Source of the DNA: Magnetospirillum gryphiswaldense MSR-1 v2
GTDB lineage: Bacteria; Pseudomonadota; Alphaproteobacteria; Rhodospirillales; Magnetospirillaceae
DNA: 64,000 bases
Reading direction: 5' to 3'
Assembly (NCBI RefSeq): GCF_000513295.1
Contig: NC_023065.1
Coordinates: 2,650,501 to 2,714,500, forward strand
The notes under the pieces are model-generated. The model worked only from the letters and a program-made list of their open reading frames with translations, was not told the origin of the DNA and searched no databases. Below, piece after piece: positions 17,052 through 25,821 of the stretch (its first letter is position 1; each line of letters starts with the position of its first letter). A program made the translations under genes and the position numbers.

Positions 17052-17637
17052 TCTCCTCGGCGATGCCGCCGCCATCGCCGCCAACCCCATCGCCGGTCTC
17101 GCCAAGGTGGCCCTCGACGTTGCCCCCGACATTGCCAGCCTGTTCGGCGACGATGCCGAGAAGGCGGTGGGCAAGTTGGCCGACACCGTCCGGGCCATCA
17201 CCGGCACCGATGATCCCGACAAAGCCCGCGAAGTGCTGGCCGATCCCACCCTGGTGTTCCAACTGCGCTCCCAGGCCCAGACCTTCGCCCACGAGGAGCG
17301 GATGCAGCAGATGGCCGGTGCCCTCACCACGCTGACCGCCACCCTGGCCGACCGCCAGAATGCCCGAGCCCGCGACAGTGAATTCATCAATGCTGGACGC
17401 AGCAACACCCGCGCCAACGCGCTGCTGGTCACGGCGGGGGTCGGCATCGTCGGCGGCATCGGCTTCATGGTGTTCGGTCATGTCGACGGCAACACCGCCG
17501 TCGGCGGCTGCATCATATCGGTGGTGACCCTGCTCGCGGGCAAGTTCGCCACAGCCTTCGACTTCGAGTTCGGCGGATCGGCCGATTCCGAGCAGACCCG
17601 CACCCTGCTGGCACAGGCTCCGCCCATCGGGAAATAA
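17038..17637 (+). CDS. GTA-type three-TM holin
   Basis: A 199-residue protein from ATG 17038 (MNLLDLLGDAAAIAANPIAG). The N-terminal helical region, central charged part (KAREVLADPTLVFQLRSQAQ) and two C-terminal membrane segments (about 128-150 and 160-180) correspond to the family described as holin of gene-transfer-agent release. It opens the inner membrane for the GH19 endolysin. It is the last gene of the left phage block; a strong terminator follows 18 bases later. Confidence 0.8.
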   Translation: MNLLDLLGDAAAIAANPIAGLAKVALDVAPDIASLFGDDAEKAVGKLADTVRAITGTDDPDKAREVLADPTLVFQLRSQAQTFAHEERMQQMAGALTTLTATLADRQNARARDSEFINAGRSNTRANALLVTAGVGIVGGIGFMVFGHVDGNTAVGGCIISVVTLLAGKFATAFDFEFGGSADSEQTRTLLAQAPPIGK

Positions 17638-17654
17638 TGGACACATTCTGCGGC

Positions 17655-17694
17655 ATGCGGCCGACCAGGGGGATCATCTCCTGGTCGGCCGCAT
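17655..17694 (+). terminator. Rho-independent terminator after lysis genes
   Basis: A perfect 15-bp stem (ATGCGGCCGACCAGG at 17655-17669 pairing with CCTGGTCGGCCGCAT at 17680-17694) with a 10-base loop, followed by TTCGTGTTTGT. It lies 18 bases after the holin stop and marks the end of the late operon. Confidence 0.85.
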
Positions 17695-18094
17695 TTCGTG
17701 TTTGTGGCCCGTATTTGACGGGCCAGGGGTGGGCTCCGAGCGGGTCCGCCGCCATTCCCACCGCCGCGCTCGATCCGTCCCACGCGACGGCGTCTCCTGC
17801 GGTCCCCGCGCTTTCGGGTCCGGGTCCCCGAACTCTGGGGCCGTTGGCCCCGGCGTTACGACCTGCGTCCTATGTCTGCTCCGCAGCCGTGGGATCGATG
17901 GACGTTTCCTCCACCATGCGCCGCAGTTCGCCCACCAGGTCGCCGTGGTGGCGGTCCTGGTAATCCGATTGCGGCCGGACCGTATCGCTTTGACCAACGC
18001 CATTTAGGCGGCCTTGGCATCATCCGCCATCGGCCCCCCTCAGGGCGATGAGAGCTGCAGCACCAAAGCGCCTTCGATATTTAGGAGCCGCCTT
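17695..18094. other. Boundary region after the left phage block
   Basis: About 400 bases with no convincing intact gene. On the minus strand, ATG 18030 opens a very short frame (MADDAKAA, then stop), and a different frame continues as QSDTVRPQSDYQDRHHGD and LVGELRRMVEETSIDPTAA to 17870, which looks like a decayed small gene with a frameshift. G/C-rich partial inverted repeats occur near 17815-17860. No tRNA or clear attachment repeat is seen. The phage-to-host boundary is probably here. Confidence 0.4.
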
Positions 18095-19468
18095 TCAAAA
18101 CATGCCGGCATTGAGCAGCCTGTGCGTCGCGATGCTTGCGGCGTATCCAATCGCCACGGCCCAGCTCCAGCGCAGATGAGATGAGAAGGTGTAGACGCCT
18201 CGGGCCTGCCCCATGAGCGCCACCCCGGCCGCCGAGCCGATGGACAGCAGGCTGCCGCCAACACCCGCGGTCAGGGTGATCATAAGCCACTGGCCCAGCG
18301 ACATGTCGGGTTGCATAGTCAAGACTGCGAACATCAAGGGAATGTTATCGAGGATCGCTGACAGCACGCCGATGATGACGTTGGCATAGGTGGCGCCCAA
18401 CTGGCCATAAAGGACGTTGGACATCAGCGACAGATAGCCGAGCACCCCCAGCGCGCCGACACACATCATCACGCCATAGAAGAATAGCAAGGTGTCCCAC
18501 TCGACGCGGACGATCTTGCGGAAGACGTCGTAGGGGTAGTCGCCGTTCGCCCCATTACGAGCGTGCGTCTTCTTCAGGTAGAACCCGAAGAGTTGCAGAT
18601 ATCCCAGCCCGGTCATCATGCCGATGACCGGCGGCAGGTGAAGAAAGTTGTGGAAGCCGACGGCGGTGGCGATGGTCAGCGCGAACAGCACCATGACCCG
18701 CCGTGCCCCCGTCTTCATGGCGACCGACTCGTCAACCGCCGCAGGCGTCCCGGCCGGCACGGCCGCGTGCATCAGGCCGGCGGGAATTACATAGTTCACG
18801 ACGGAGGGCAGGAACAAGGCGAAGAACTGTCCGAATGGAACCATTCCCTTCTGCCACACCATCAGGGTGGTGATGTCGCCGAACGGGCTGAAGGCACCAC
18901 CGGCGTTGGCGGCGACGACGATGTTGACGCACGATATGGCGACGAAGCGGGGGGATTCCTTGCCTACCGCGAGCACCACCGCGCACATCACCAAGGCGGT
19001 GGTCAGGTTGTCGGCCACCGGCGAGATGAAGAAGGCCAGAACGCCCGTCAGCCAGAACAGCTTGCGATAGCTGAAGCCGGATCGGATCAGCCATGCCCGC
19101 AATGTATCGAACACCCGCCTTTCCTCGAGGGCGTTCACGTAGGTCATCGCCACTAGCAGGAACAGGAGCAGTTCGGCGTATTCCAGAAAGACGTGGCGGA
19201 GCGGACCCTCCACCTCATCCGGCCGCCCCATACCGCCGTATACCAGCGCGATCAGCACCCACAGGATGCCTGCGGCGACCACCACCGGCTTCGACTTGCG
19301 CAGATGGGTGGTTTCCTCGGCGATGACCAGCATGTAGGCCGCGCCGAATATCGCCAGGGCGGCGTATCCCACCCAATGGCTGGTGAGATCGGGCAGGCCG
19401 GGCGAAGCGGCGAAGGCCGCGCTTGGGAAAAGCATGACGGCGGCCGATAATGTCAGAAGTGCATTCAT
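18095..19468 (-). CDS. nhaD: NhaD-type Na+/H+ antiporter
   Basis: A 457-residue inner-membrane protein starting at ATG 19468 (MNALLTLSAAVMLFPSAAFA, a signal-like first segment). About 12 membrane helices can be read. ISPVADNLTTALVM (about 155-168) and AANAGGAFSPFGDITTLMVW (about 190-209) are hallmark motifs of NhaD/ArsB-type ion transporters. It exchanges cytoplasmic Na+ or Li+ for protons. It follows the P-type ATPase gene after 14 bases, so the pair is likely one ion homeostasis operon. A partial copy of its second helix region is found at 22321-22420. Confidence 0.88.
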   Translation of the reverse strand: MNALLTLSAAVMLFPSAAFAASPGLPDLTSHWVGYAALAIFGAAYMLVIAEETTHLRKSKPVVVAAGILWVLIALVYGGMGRPDEVEGPLRHVFLEYAELLLFLLVAMTYVNALEERRVFDTLRAWLIRSGFSYRKLFWLTGVLAFFISPVADNLTTALVMCAVVLAVGKESPRFVAISCVNIVVAANAGGAFSPFGDITTLMVWQKGMVPFGQFFALFLPSVVNYVIPAGLMHAAVPAGTPAAVDESVAMKTGARRVMVLFALTIATAVGFHNFLHLPPVIGMMTGLGYLQLFGFYLKKTHARNGANGDYPYDVFRKIVRVEWDTLLFFYGVMMCVGALGVLGYLSLMSNVLYGQLGATYANVIIGVLSAILDNIPLMFAVLTMQPDMSLGQWLMITLTAGVGGSLLSIGSAAGVALMGQARGVYTFSSHLRWSWAVAIGYAASIATHRLLNAGMF

Positions 19469-19482
19469 GTCGGATGGTCCCG

Positions 19483-22209
19483 CTAGGATGGTGACGAGGA
19501 ATGGTCCCGGCTGCCTCGGGCGTGATCGTCTCGCCGCGTCAGCAGCACCTTCTCCACCTCGACAAAGACGAAGATCAGGGCGCCGGCTGCCAGAATGCGC
19601 CCCCAGGCGGCCCAACCGAGGCCCGCGGACTCGAACACGGCCTGCATCGGTGGAGCATAGGTGTAAAGCATCTGCCACGCCGTCACCACCGCGATGGCGA
19701 TCAGCGCGGGACGGCTGACAGACAGGCCGTGGCGCGAGAGGGCGGGGCCACGCAGCCGCCGGACATTCAGCAGATAGAACACTTCCCCCACCACCAGCAT
19801 GTTGACCGCGACGGTGCGGGCCGTCGCCAGGTCGGCGCCCTCGGCACGCTCCCAGAGGTACAGCCCCATGACGGCTACGAGGAGCAGCACGGAGACCAGA
19901 ATGACGCGCCAGATCAGGAAACCGGACAGCAAGGGCTCGGACGGGGGACGGGGAGGCCTGCGCATGACGTCGCCCTCGGCCGGCTCGAAGGCCAGCGCCA
20001 GCGCCAGGGTGACTGCGGTGATCATGTTCACCCACAGAATCTGCTTGGCGGTGATGGGCAGGGCGATGCCGGCCAGGATGGCGGCGATCATGACCAACGC
20101 CTCACCGCCATTGGTGGGAAGAATGAAGATGATGGCCTTGCGGATGTTGTCGTAGACGGTGCGGCCCTCTTCGACCGCCCGGGTGATGGAGGCGAAGTTG
20201 TCGTCGGCCAGCACGATCTCGGCCGCCTCCTTGGCCACCTCGGTGCCTTTTCGGCCCATGGCCACCCCGACGTCGGCCTGCTTCAGCGCCGGAGCATCAT
20301 TGACGCCGTCGCCGGTCATCGCCACGACATTGCCCGCTCGCTGCAGCGCCTGCACCAGGCGCAGCTTGTGCTCCGGCGCGGTGCGGGCGAAGACGGTGGT
20401 GCTGGCGGCGACACCGCCCAGGGTCTCGTCATCCATCCCGTCCAGCGCGGATCCCACCGTCACCGTCGCCTCGCCCAGCCCCATCTGCCGACCGATCGCG
20501 GCGGCGGTTCCGGGATGATCGCCGGTGATCATCTTGACCGCGATGCCGGCGGCCCGGCAGTGCCGCACGGCCATCACCGCTTCGTCGCGCGGCGGATCGA
20601 TCAGGCCCACAAGCCCGAGCAGCGTGAAGCCGCCCTCGACGTCGCCGAAGGACAGCTCGCGCTGTTGCGGATCGACGGCACGCAAGCAGACGGCGAGCAG
20701 CCGCTCGCCCGCCACCACCCTGGCCTCCGCGATCGCATGCCAATGGGGCAGGTCCAGCACCTCGTCCTCGCCGGCCCGGCGCTGGCGGTTGCACATGGAG
20801 AGCACGGCCTCGGGCGCGCCCTTGACCAGGATGAAGGCGTGGCCCCGGTGGTCATGGTGCAGCGAGGCCATGAAGCGATGTTCCGGCTCGAAGGGGATGG
20901 CGTCGTGGCGGGGAAACCGCTCCCGCTCGAGGGTGGCGTCGAGGCCAGCCTTGCCGGCCAGGACCAACAGCGCGCCCTCCATGGGGTCGCCAACCACCTG
21001 CCATTCGCCGTCGGCCTCCGTCAGTTCGGACTCGTTGCACAGGGCGACCGCGCGGGCGATCTCGACTAGATCCGGTGCGGCCGGGTCGACTGTGGCGCCA
21101 TCTTGGCAAAATGCCCCGACCGGGGCATAGCCCTCTCCCCCGACATGCATCAGGCTGCCCGTCGTGGCCACGCTGCGGACCGTCATTTCGTTGCGCGTCA
21201 GCGTTCCCGTCTTGTCGGAGCAGATCACCGTCACTGCTCCCAGCGTCTCCACCGCCGGCAGGCGGCGGACGATGGCGTTGCGCGCCGCCATCCGTCGCAC
21301 GCCGATGGCCAGGGTGATGGTGACGATGGCGGGCAGGCCCTCGGGGATCGCAGCGACCGCAAGGCCGACGGCGGCCAGGAACATTTCGTCGGCCGAGAAG
21401 CCATGAACGAGAATGCCGAAGGTGAACGTGCCAGCCGCCAGCACCAGGATGGCGCCAGTCAACTGGCGGCCGAACGCTGCCATCTTTCGTAGCAGCGGCG
21501 TCGTCAGTCTGGGCACCTCGGCCAACAATGTGCTGATGCGACCGATTTCCGTGGCGGAGCCGGCTGCCACCACCACCCCCGCAGCCAGACCCGCGACGAC
21601 ATTGGTGCCCGAATAGGCCATGCACGCGCGCTCCGCCAGGGGAGTGTCTGCCGCTGCCGGGTGGCTGGACTTTTCGGACGGCAGCGATTCACCGGTCAGC
21701 ACCGCTTCCTGGACGCGCAGGCCCTTGGCGTGAATGAGGCGCAAATCGGCCGACACCTTGTCGCCGGAGTGCAGCAGTACAACGTCGCCAACCACCAGAT
21801 CCGCGGCCGGAATTTCGCGTCGGTGGCCGTCCCGCATCACCATCGCCGACGGTGTCAGCATATGCCGGATGGCGTCGAGCGCCCGTTCGGCCTTGCCCTC
21901 CTGGAGAAAGCCGATCACCGCGTTGAGGGCAACCACCGCGAAGATCACCACCGCGTCCACCGCATGGCCGAGCAGTGCGGTTCCCAGCCCCGAGGCCAGC
22001 AGTACGTAAATGAGGACGTTGTGGAACTGTGCCAGCATCATCATCGCCGGGCCGCGCCGTCGTGGCGCGGGCAGACGGTTGGCGCCGTGGGCACGCAGCC
22101 GTCGTTCCGCTTCCTGCTGTGAAAGGCCGTCGCGGCACGAGCCCACGGCGGCGAGCGCCTCATCCGCCGTCAGGGAATGCCACCAAGGCCCAACTTCTGC
22201 CATCGTCAT
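19483..22209 (-). CDS. P-type cation-transporting ATPase (P2-like)
   Basis: A 908-residue ATPase (numbering below counts from GTG 22212; ATG 22209 is the preferred start). It has the N-terminal cation-ATPase domain (9-50), the TGES actuator loop (173-176), PEGLPA in M4 (about 290-295), DKTGTLT with the phosphorylated Asp 333, TGDGVNDAPALK, and a C-terminal set of membrane helices. The layout is that of Ca2+-ATPase-like (P2A/B) pumps. In M6 the segment reads LWVNMITAVTLALALAFEP, keeping Asn and Thr but with Ala where SERCA has the Ca2+-binding Asp. The transported ion is therefore uncertain; pairing with nhaD suggests Na+ or H+ (inference). Confidence 0.85.
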   Translation of the reverse strand: MTMAEVGPWWHSLTADEALAAVGSCRDGLSQQEAERRLRAHGANRLPAPRRRGPAMMMLAQFHNVLIYVLLASGLGTALLGHAVDAVVIFAVVALNAVIGFLQEGKAERALDAIRHMLTPSAMVMRDGHRREIPAADLVVGDVVLLHSGDKVSADLRLIHAKGLRVQEAVLTGESLPSEKSSHPAAADTPLAERACMAYSGTNVVAGLAAGVVVAAGSATEIGRISTLLAEVPRLTTPLLRKMAAFGRQLTGAILVLAAGTFTFGILVHGFSADEMFLAAVGLAVAAIPEGLPAIVTITLAIGVRRMAARNAIVRRLPAVETLGAVTVICSDKTGTLTRNEMTVRSVATTGSLMHVGGEGYAPVGAFCQDGATVDPAAPDLVEIARAVALCNESELTEADGEWQVVGDPMEGALLVLAGKAGLDATLERERFPRHDAIPFEPEHRFMASLHHDHRGHAFILVKGAPEAVLSMCNRQRRAGEDEVLDLPHWHAIAEARVVAGERLLAVCLRAVDPQQRELSFGDVEGGFTLLGLVGLIDPPRDEAVMAVRHCRAAGIAVKMITGDHPGTAAAIGRQMGLGEATVTVGSALDGMDDETLGGVAASTTVFARTAPEHKLRLVQALQRAGNVVAMTGDGVNDAPALKQADVGVAMGRKGTEVAKEAAEIVLADDNFASITRAVEEGRTVYDNIRKAIIFILPTNGGEALVMIAAILAGIALPITAKQILWVNMITAVTLALALAFEPAEGDVMRRPPRPPSEPLLSGFLIWRVILVSVLLLVAVMGLYLWERAEGADLATARTVAVNMLVVGEVFYLLNVRRLRGPALSRHGLSVSRPALIAIAVVTAWQMLYTYAPPMQAVFESAGLGWAAWGRILAAGALIFVFVEVEKVLLTRRDDHARGSRDHSSSPS

Positions 22210-22234
22210 CACCGGTCATATTGGAATAGTGCAA

Positions 22235-22300
22235 TCGAAGCGCTCGACAGCCACGGCGAGCAAGGCGGCGGGGGCAAGGCCGTACTCCAGTCGGACGCTT
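22235..22300 (-). pseudogene. Fragment of a second otsA gene
   Basis: Read on the minus strand, this stretch gives SVRLEYGLAPAALLAVAVER followed by FD, closely matching [20 protein letters not shown] followed by FDY in the OtsA gene of this window (plus-strand coordinates about 26465-26530). DNA similarity is clear but not perfect. It has no start, stop or catalytic residues and directly abuts a fragment of nhaD, so it is a scar of a lost gene copy. Confidence 0.8.
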
Positions 22301-22320
22301 CGGCGACTGCCGCCTACTTT

Positions 22321-22420
22321 GGCTCGCGCAGATGGGTTGCTCCCTCGGCGATGATCAGCACGTAGGTCGCGCCGAATATCGCCAGTACGGTATTTCCCCC
22401 CAATGCCCGGTGAGATCGGG
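22321..22420 (-). pseudogene. Fragment of a second nhaD gene
   Basis: Minus-strand translation gives LAIFGATYVLIIAEGATHLR, matching LAIFGAAYMLVIAEETTHLR in the intact nhaD of this window (near plus-strand 19290-19390). Only about 33 codons remain. It lies between the otsA fragment and the diguanylate cyclase gene. Together the two pieces suggest that a related trehalose/ion gene block once occupied this place. Confidence 0.82.
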
Positions 22421-22431
22421 CGGTTAATCGG

Positions 22432-23268
22432 TCACGCCGGTTCTCCCAAGGTTTCGGAGACCATGACCGCGCGGTTGCGCCCGGTCTGTTTGGCACGGTA
22501 AAGTGCCTCATCGGCCTTGCGGAGCGCCTCGTCCAGGGACTCGCTTCCTGCGATGGCACCGATGCTCACGGTAATGGACAAGGCCTTCCCGTTTCGACTT
22601 AGCTCGGCCTTTTCGATGCTCGCTCGTATGCGTTCGGCGGCGATGGCGGCGCCCTCGTGGTTTGTCTCCGGCATGAAAACCGCGAACTCCTCGCCACCCA
22701 GACGGCCAAACACATCAACCTGGCGCAGACACCCCTGCACGACGGAGGTAAACATGCGCAGCACCTCGTCCCCAGCCTCATGACCATGCCGGTCGTTGAC
22801 CCGCTTGAAGTGATCGATGTCGATCATCATGACCGTCAAGGGATGGTCAAATCTTCTTGCGGCTTCCACCAGCGCCGCACCGCGCTCCAGACACGCGCGC
22901 CTGTTTAGGATGCCGGTCAGGGAATCGGTGTTCGCCAACGCTTCCAGCTGCCGTTCAAAGCCACTCCGTTCGACCGCATAGCGGCCAAATACCTCGAACC
23001 ACACGCAAATGACGAGGCCGGAAACGCTGGACAACCAGGCAGATGGAACGATTGGAACGTTGGGGTGCCAAAGAACGTTGTCCGCAGCATTCACCAGATT
23101 GGCGCCGCAGAGGGCGAAAAGAGTCGTCGCTCCGGCCAGCATGACCAGCAACCGGCCCTCCCTGGCGCGGCAGCGGATGGTGAAAGCGAGCAATCGCACG
23201 GCAACTACCAGGGCAGCCAATGCCGTCAGACCGGCCAGCATCCCGTACAAATACTCGGTCACTGACAT
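22432..23268 (-). CDS. Membrane diguanylate cyclase (GGDEF)
   Basis: A 278-residue protein from ATG 23268 (MSVTEYLYGMLAGLTALAAL). Three or more membrane helices occupy about 1-105. A GGDEF domain follows (about 115-270) with LTGILNRRACLERG, MIDIDHFKRVNDRHGHEAGD and an intact GGEEF active site, so c-di-GMP synthesis from GTP is expected. No RxxD inhibitory site is visible just before GGEEF (the sequence is VFGRLGGEEF). It starts 11 bases after the GH15 gene and is the last gene of the trehalose operon, tying that operon to c-di-GMP signalling. Confidence 0.88.
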   Translation of the reverse strand: MSVTEYLYGMLAGLTALAALVVAVRLLAFTIRCRAREGRLLVMLAGATTLFALCGANLVNAADNVLWHPNVPIVPSAWLSSVSGLVICVWFEVFGRYAVERSGFERQLEALANTDSLTGILNRRACLERGAALVEAARRFDHPLTVMMIDIDHFKRVNDRHGHEAGDEVLRMFTSVVQGCLRQVDVFGRLGGEEFAVFMPETNHEGAAIAAERIRASIEKAELSRNGKALSITVSIGAIAGSESLDEALRKADEALYRAKQTGRNRAVMVSETLGEPA

Positions 23269-23279
23269 TGTGCCCCCAA

Positions 23280-25073
23280 TCAAAACGCCTCTTCCCAGTG
23301 ACGCGATAGTCGCATGGCACAATTGATCAGGCCAACCATCGAATAGGTCTGGGGGAAGTTGCCCCACAATTCACCGCTGCGCGGGTCGATGTCCTCGGAC
23401 AGCAGGCCAAGGGGGTTGCGCCGCAGCAGCACCGTCTCGAACAAGTTCCGTGCCTCCTGCCGGCGCTCCAGCGCCGCCAGGGCGTCAATGTACCAGAAGA
23501 CGCAGATGATGAAGGCGGTCTTGGGCTTGCCGAAATCGTCCTCGCCGGCATAGCGCAGCAGGAAATCGCCAATCCGAAGCGTTCGGGCCACTGCCTCCAC
23601 GGTGGCGGCAAAGCGCGGGTCGCCCGCATCCAGGAAGTCGACCTCGTGCAGCAGCAATAGCGTCGCGTCCATGTCCCGGCCGCCGAAACTGGACACGAAG
23701 CTGCCCAACTCGGCATTCCACGCACGCTCGCAGATGATGGAATGCAGGCGGTCGGCCTCGCGCCGCCAAAAGGTGGCGCGATCACCCTGACCGATGTGGC
23801 GGGCGATCTTGGCCAGGCGGTCGCAGGCGGCCCAGCACATCACCGCCGAGAAGGTGTGGACCGAGGCGATGGTGCGCAGTTCCCACGGCCCTGCGTCGGG
23901 CTTGTCGAACACGGCAATCGCGCGATTGCCCAGGCGCTCCAACTGTTCGAACAAGGTGGCGTTGCCGGGATGGGTCAGGCGCTGGTCGAAGAAGGCGTGG
24001 GTGGAGGCCAGGACGACACTGCCGTAGACATCGTTCTGGACCTGGATGTGGGCCTGGTTGCCAATGCGGACCGGGCCGAAGCCGCGATAGCCGGATAGGT
24101 GGGGAACGATGCTCTCGTCGATCGAGGTGTCGCGGGTGATGCCATACACGGGGCGCAATTCGCCCTCGGTCGCCTCTTCGACGATGTCGTTGATGTAGCG
24201 CAGGTAATCTTCCATGGTCCGGGTGACGCCCAGGCGGTTGAGGGCGTGGATGACGAAGTAGGCATCGCGCAGCCAGCAGAAGCGGTAATCCCAGTTGCGC
24301 TCCGTCTCCGGTGCCTCGGGCACCGAGGTGGTCAAAGCGGCGACGATGGCGCCGGTCTCCTCGAAGTTGCACAGCTTCAAGGTGATCGCCGCCCGGATCA
24401 CCGCTTCCTGCCACTCGAACGGAATCGACAGCGACCGCACCCAACTGCGCCAGTGGTCCAGGGTGCGCTCGAACAGGTCGCGGGCCGTCGATTCAATGCC
24501 GGCCTGAAGGCTTTCGTCGCTTCCCAGCAGCATGTCGATAGGGCGGTCGAGGACGAACGGACGCTCCTCGACGATATAGGACACGGGCGCGTTGGTGGTC
24601 AGGCGCAACGTCTGCGCCGGCGAGACGAAGCGAACGTGGTTGCTGCCGCGGGTAATCTCGGGCTTCAGACGGCCATTGTCGAAGCGGGGGCGCACGCTCA
24701 CCCTGATGCGGGGGCGCCCCTTGACCGGCCGGATCCGGCGAACGATCATCGGCGGGCGATAGATCCGCTCGTAAAGGGCGAAGCGCGGTGCGAAGTCGGT
24801 GATTTCGACCACTCCGCCATGGTGATCATACAGGGTCGTCTGCAGAATCGCCGAATTGGCCAGGTAGGCTTGGTCGGAATGAAGCTGATCGACCAGTTCC
24901 AGCGAGAATTGCCCATCGCCCGCTGCCTCGCCGGCCGCGCCGCCGTTCAACAGCGCCGAGAAGGCGGCGTCGCCGTCAAGTCTGGGGAAACACCCCCAGA
25001 CGACGGTTCCCTTGGGATCGATCAGGGCGGCGATGTTGCAATTGCCGATGGCACCGAGGTCAAGCGTGTTCAT
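23280..25073 (-). CDS. GH15-family hydrolase (glucoamylase/trehalase-like)
   Basis: A 597-residue cytoplasmic protein (no signal peptide). The N-terminal beta-sandwich begins LGAIGNCNIAALIDPKGTVV and the (alpha/alpha)6 barrel contains NWDYRFCWLRDAYFVIHALN (about 263-282) and LSEDIDPRSGELWGNFPQTY (about 560-579), the regions expected to carry the two catalytic glutamates of family 15. Bacterial members next to otsBA act as trehalases or as alpha-glucosidases. It overlaps otsB by 14 bases, so it is translated with the trehalose genes and may turn over trehalose or a related glucan. Confidence 0.85.
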   Translation of the reverse strand: MNTLDLGAIGNCNIAALIDPKGTVVWGCFPRLDGDAAFSALLNGGAAGEAAGDGQFSLELVDQLHSDQAYLANSAILQTTLYDHHGGVVEITDFAPRFALYERIYRPPMIVRRIRPVKGRPRIRVSVRPRFDNGRLKPEITRGSNHVRFVSPAQTLRLTTNAPVSYIVEERPFVLDRPIDMLLGSDESLQAGIESTARDLFERTLDHWRSWVRSLSIPFEWQEAVIRAAITLKLCNFEETGAIVAALTTSVPEAPETERNWDYRFCWLRDAYFVIHALNRLGVTRTMEDYLRYINDIVEEATEGELRPVYGITRDTSIDESIVPHLSGYRGFGPVRIGNQAHIQVQNDVYGSVVLASTHAFFDQRLTHPGNATLFEQLERLGNRAIAVFDKPDAGPWELRTIASVHTFSAVMCWAACDRLAKIARHIGQGDRATFWRREADRLHSIICERAWNAELGSFVSSFGGRDMDATLLLLHEVDFLDAGDPRFAATVEAVARTLRIGDFLLRYAGEDDFGKPKTAFIICVFWYIDALAALERRQEARNLFETVLLRRNPLGLLSEDIDPRSGELWGNFPQTYSMVGLINCAMRLSRHWEEAF

Positions 25074-25821
25074 TGCCGGATATGCCTCTCATTGATCGTT
25101 CCAGGCTGGCGAGCCAGTGCCGGAGCCAATCCGGGGATTGAAAGCGGAACCGTGCGGCGGTTCCCGGGCCTTCGCCCACATGGATGGATAGTCCGCCGGC
25201 TCGATTGACTGCGTCGAACCCGCTTTCATCCGTTATGTCGTCGCCGACGAAGACCGGGCGCCGGCCGGCATAGGGGGGGCAGCACATGAAGCGGTCGATG
25301 GCCTCGCCCTTGGTTGCGCCGACGGGAATGATCTCGATTACGGACTTTCCCTCCAGCAACTGGAACTGCGGGCCGGCCTCGCGGATCACCGCATTCGCCA
25401 ATCCAACGACCTCCGCCTCCCGCTCCAGGCAATCGCGGAAATGCAGAGCCACTGAACGGGCCTTGGCCTCCACCCGAACCCCAGGAAGCTGCCCGGCGCC
25501 AGCCGAGACGGCCGCTACCAGCCCTTGGGGCACGGCCTCAACCATGGCGAAGAGGTTGCCACCCTGCCGCCATTCGGCGCCATGGCACCCAGCGGCGTCG
25601 CGATCCCCGGGGAACAGCCGGTCGATTCCGGCAAGGTCGCGCCCGCTGACCAGCGCGAGGGCACCTGAGGTTCGCGCGGTCAGAGCATCCAGCACCTCGG
25701 GCAGAGACGGCGGAACGACGACATCGTCCGGCGTCGGAGCGATATCGAGCAGGGTACCGTCGATATCCAGGAACAACGCCCAGTCGGCCGGATTGCTCAG
25801 TTGCCGTGCGACGTCATCCAT
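25060..25821 (-). CDS. otsB: Trehalose-6-phosphate phosphatase
   Basis: A 253-residue HAD-family enzyme from ATG 25821 ([20 protein letters not shown]). Motif I is FLDIDGTLLDIAPTPDD, with the nucleophile Asp at about 19. SGRDLAGIDRLFPG and GCHGAEWR are typical of OtsB, and FVGDDITDESGF is the metal-binding motif. It removes phosphate from trehalose-6-phosphate. It overlaps otsA by 8 bases upstream and the GH15 gene by 14 bases downstream. Confidence 0.92.
   Translation of the reverse strand: MDDVARQLSNPADWALFLDIDGTLLDIAPTPDDVVVPPSLPEVLDALTARTSGALALVSGRDLAGIDRLFPGDRDAAGCHGAEWRQGGNLFAMVEAVPQGLVAAVSAGAGQLPGVRVEAKARSVALHFRDCLEREAEVVGLANAVIREAGPQFQLLEGKSVIEIIPVGATKGEAIDRFMCCPPYAGRRPVFVGDDITDESGFDAVNRAGGLSIHVGEGPGTAARFRFQSPDWLRHWLASLERSMRGISGNEHA

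Noticed and set aside
1-17637. Gene transfer agent instead of a prophage
   Set aside because: Some tail and holin genes are GTA-like, but GpA-type terminase, gpE capsid, lambda portal, RCC1 fibre and replication genes point to a lambda-type temperate phage.
17695-18094. tRNA or attachment site at the phage boundary
   Set aside because: No cloverleaf or T-arm consensus could be read, and no matching repeat was found near 47.9 kb by eye.
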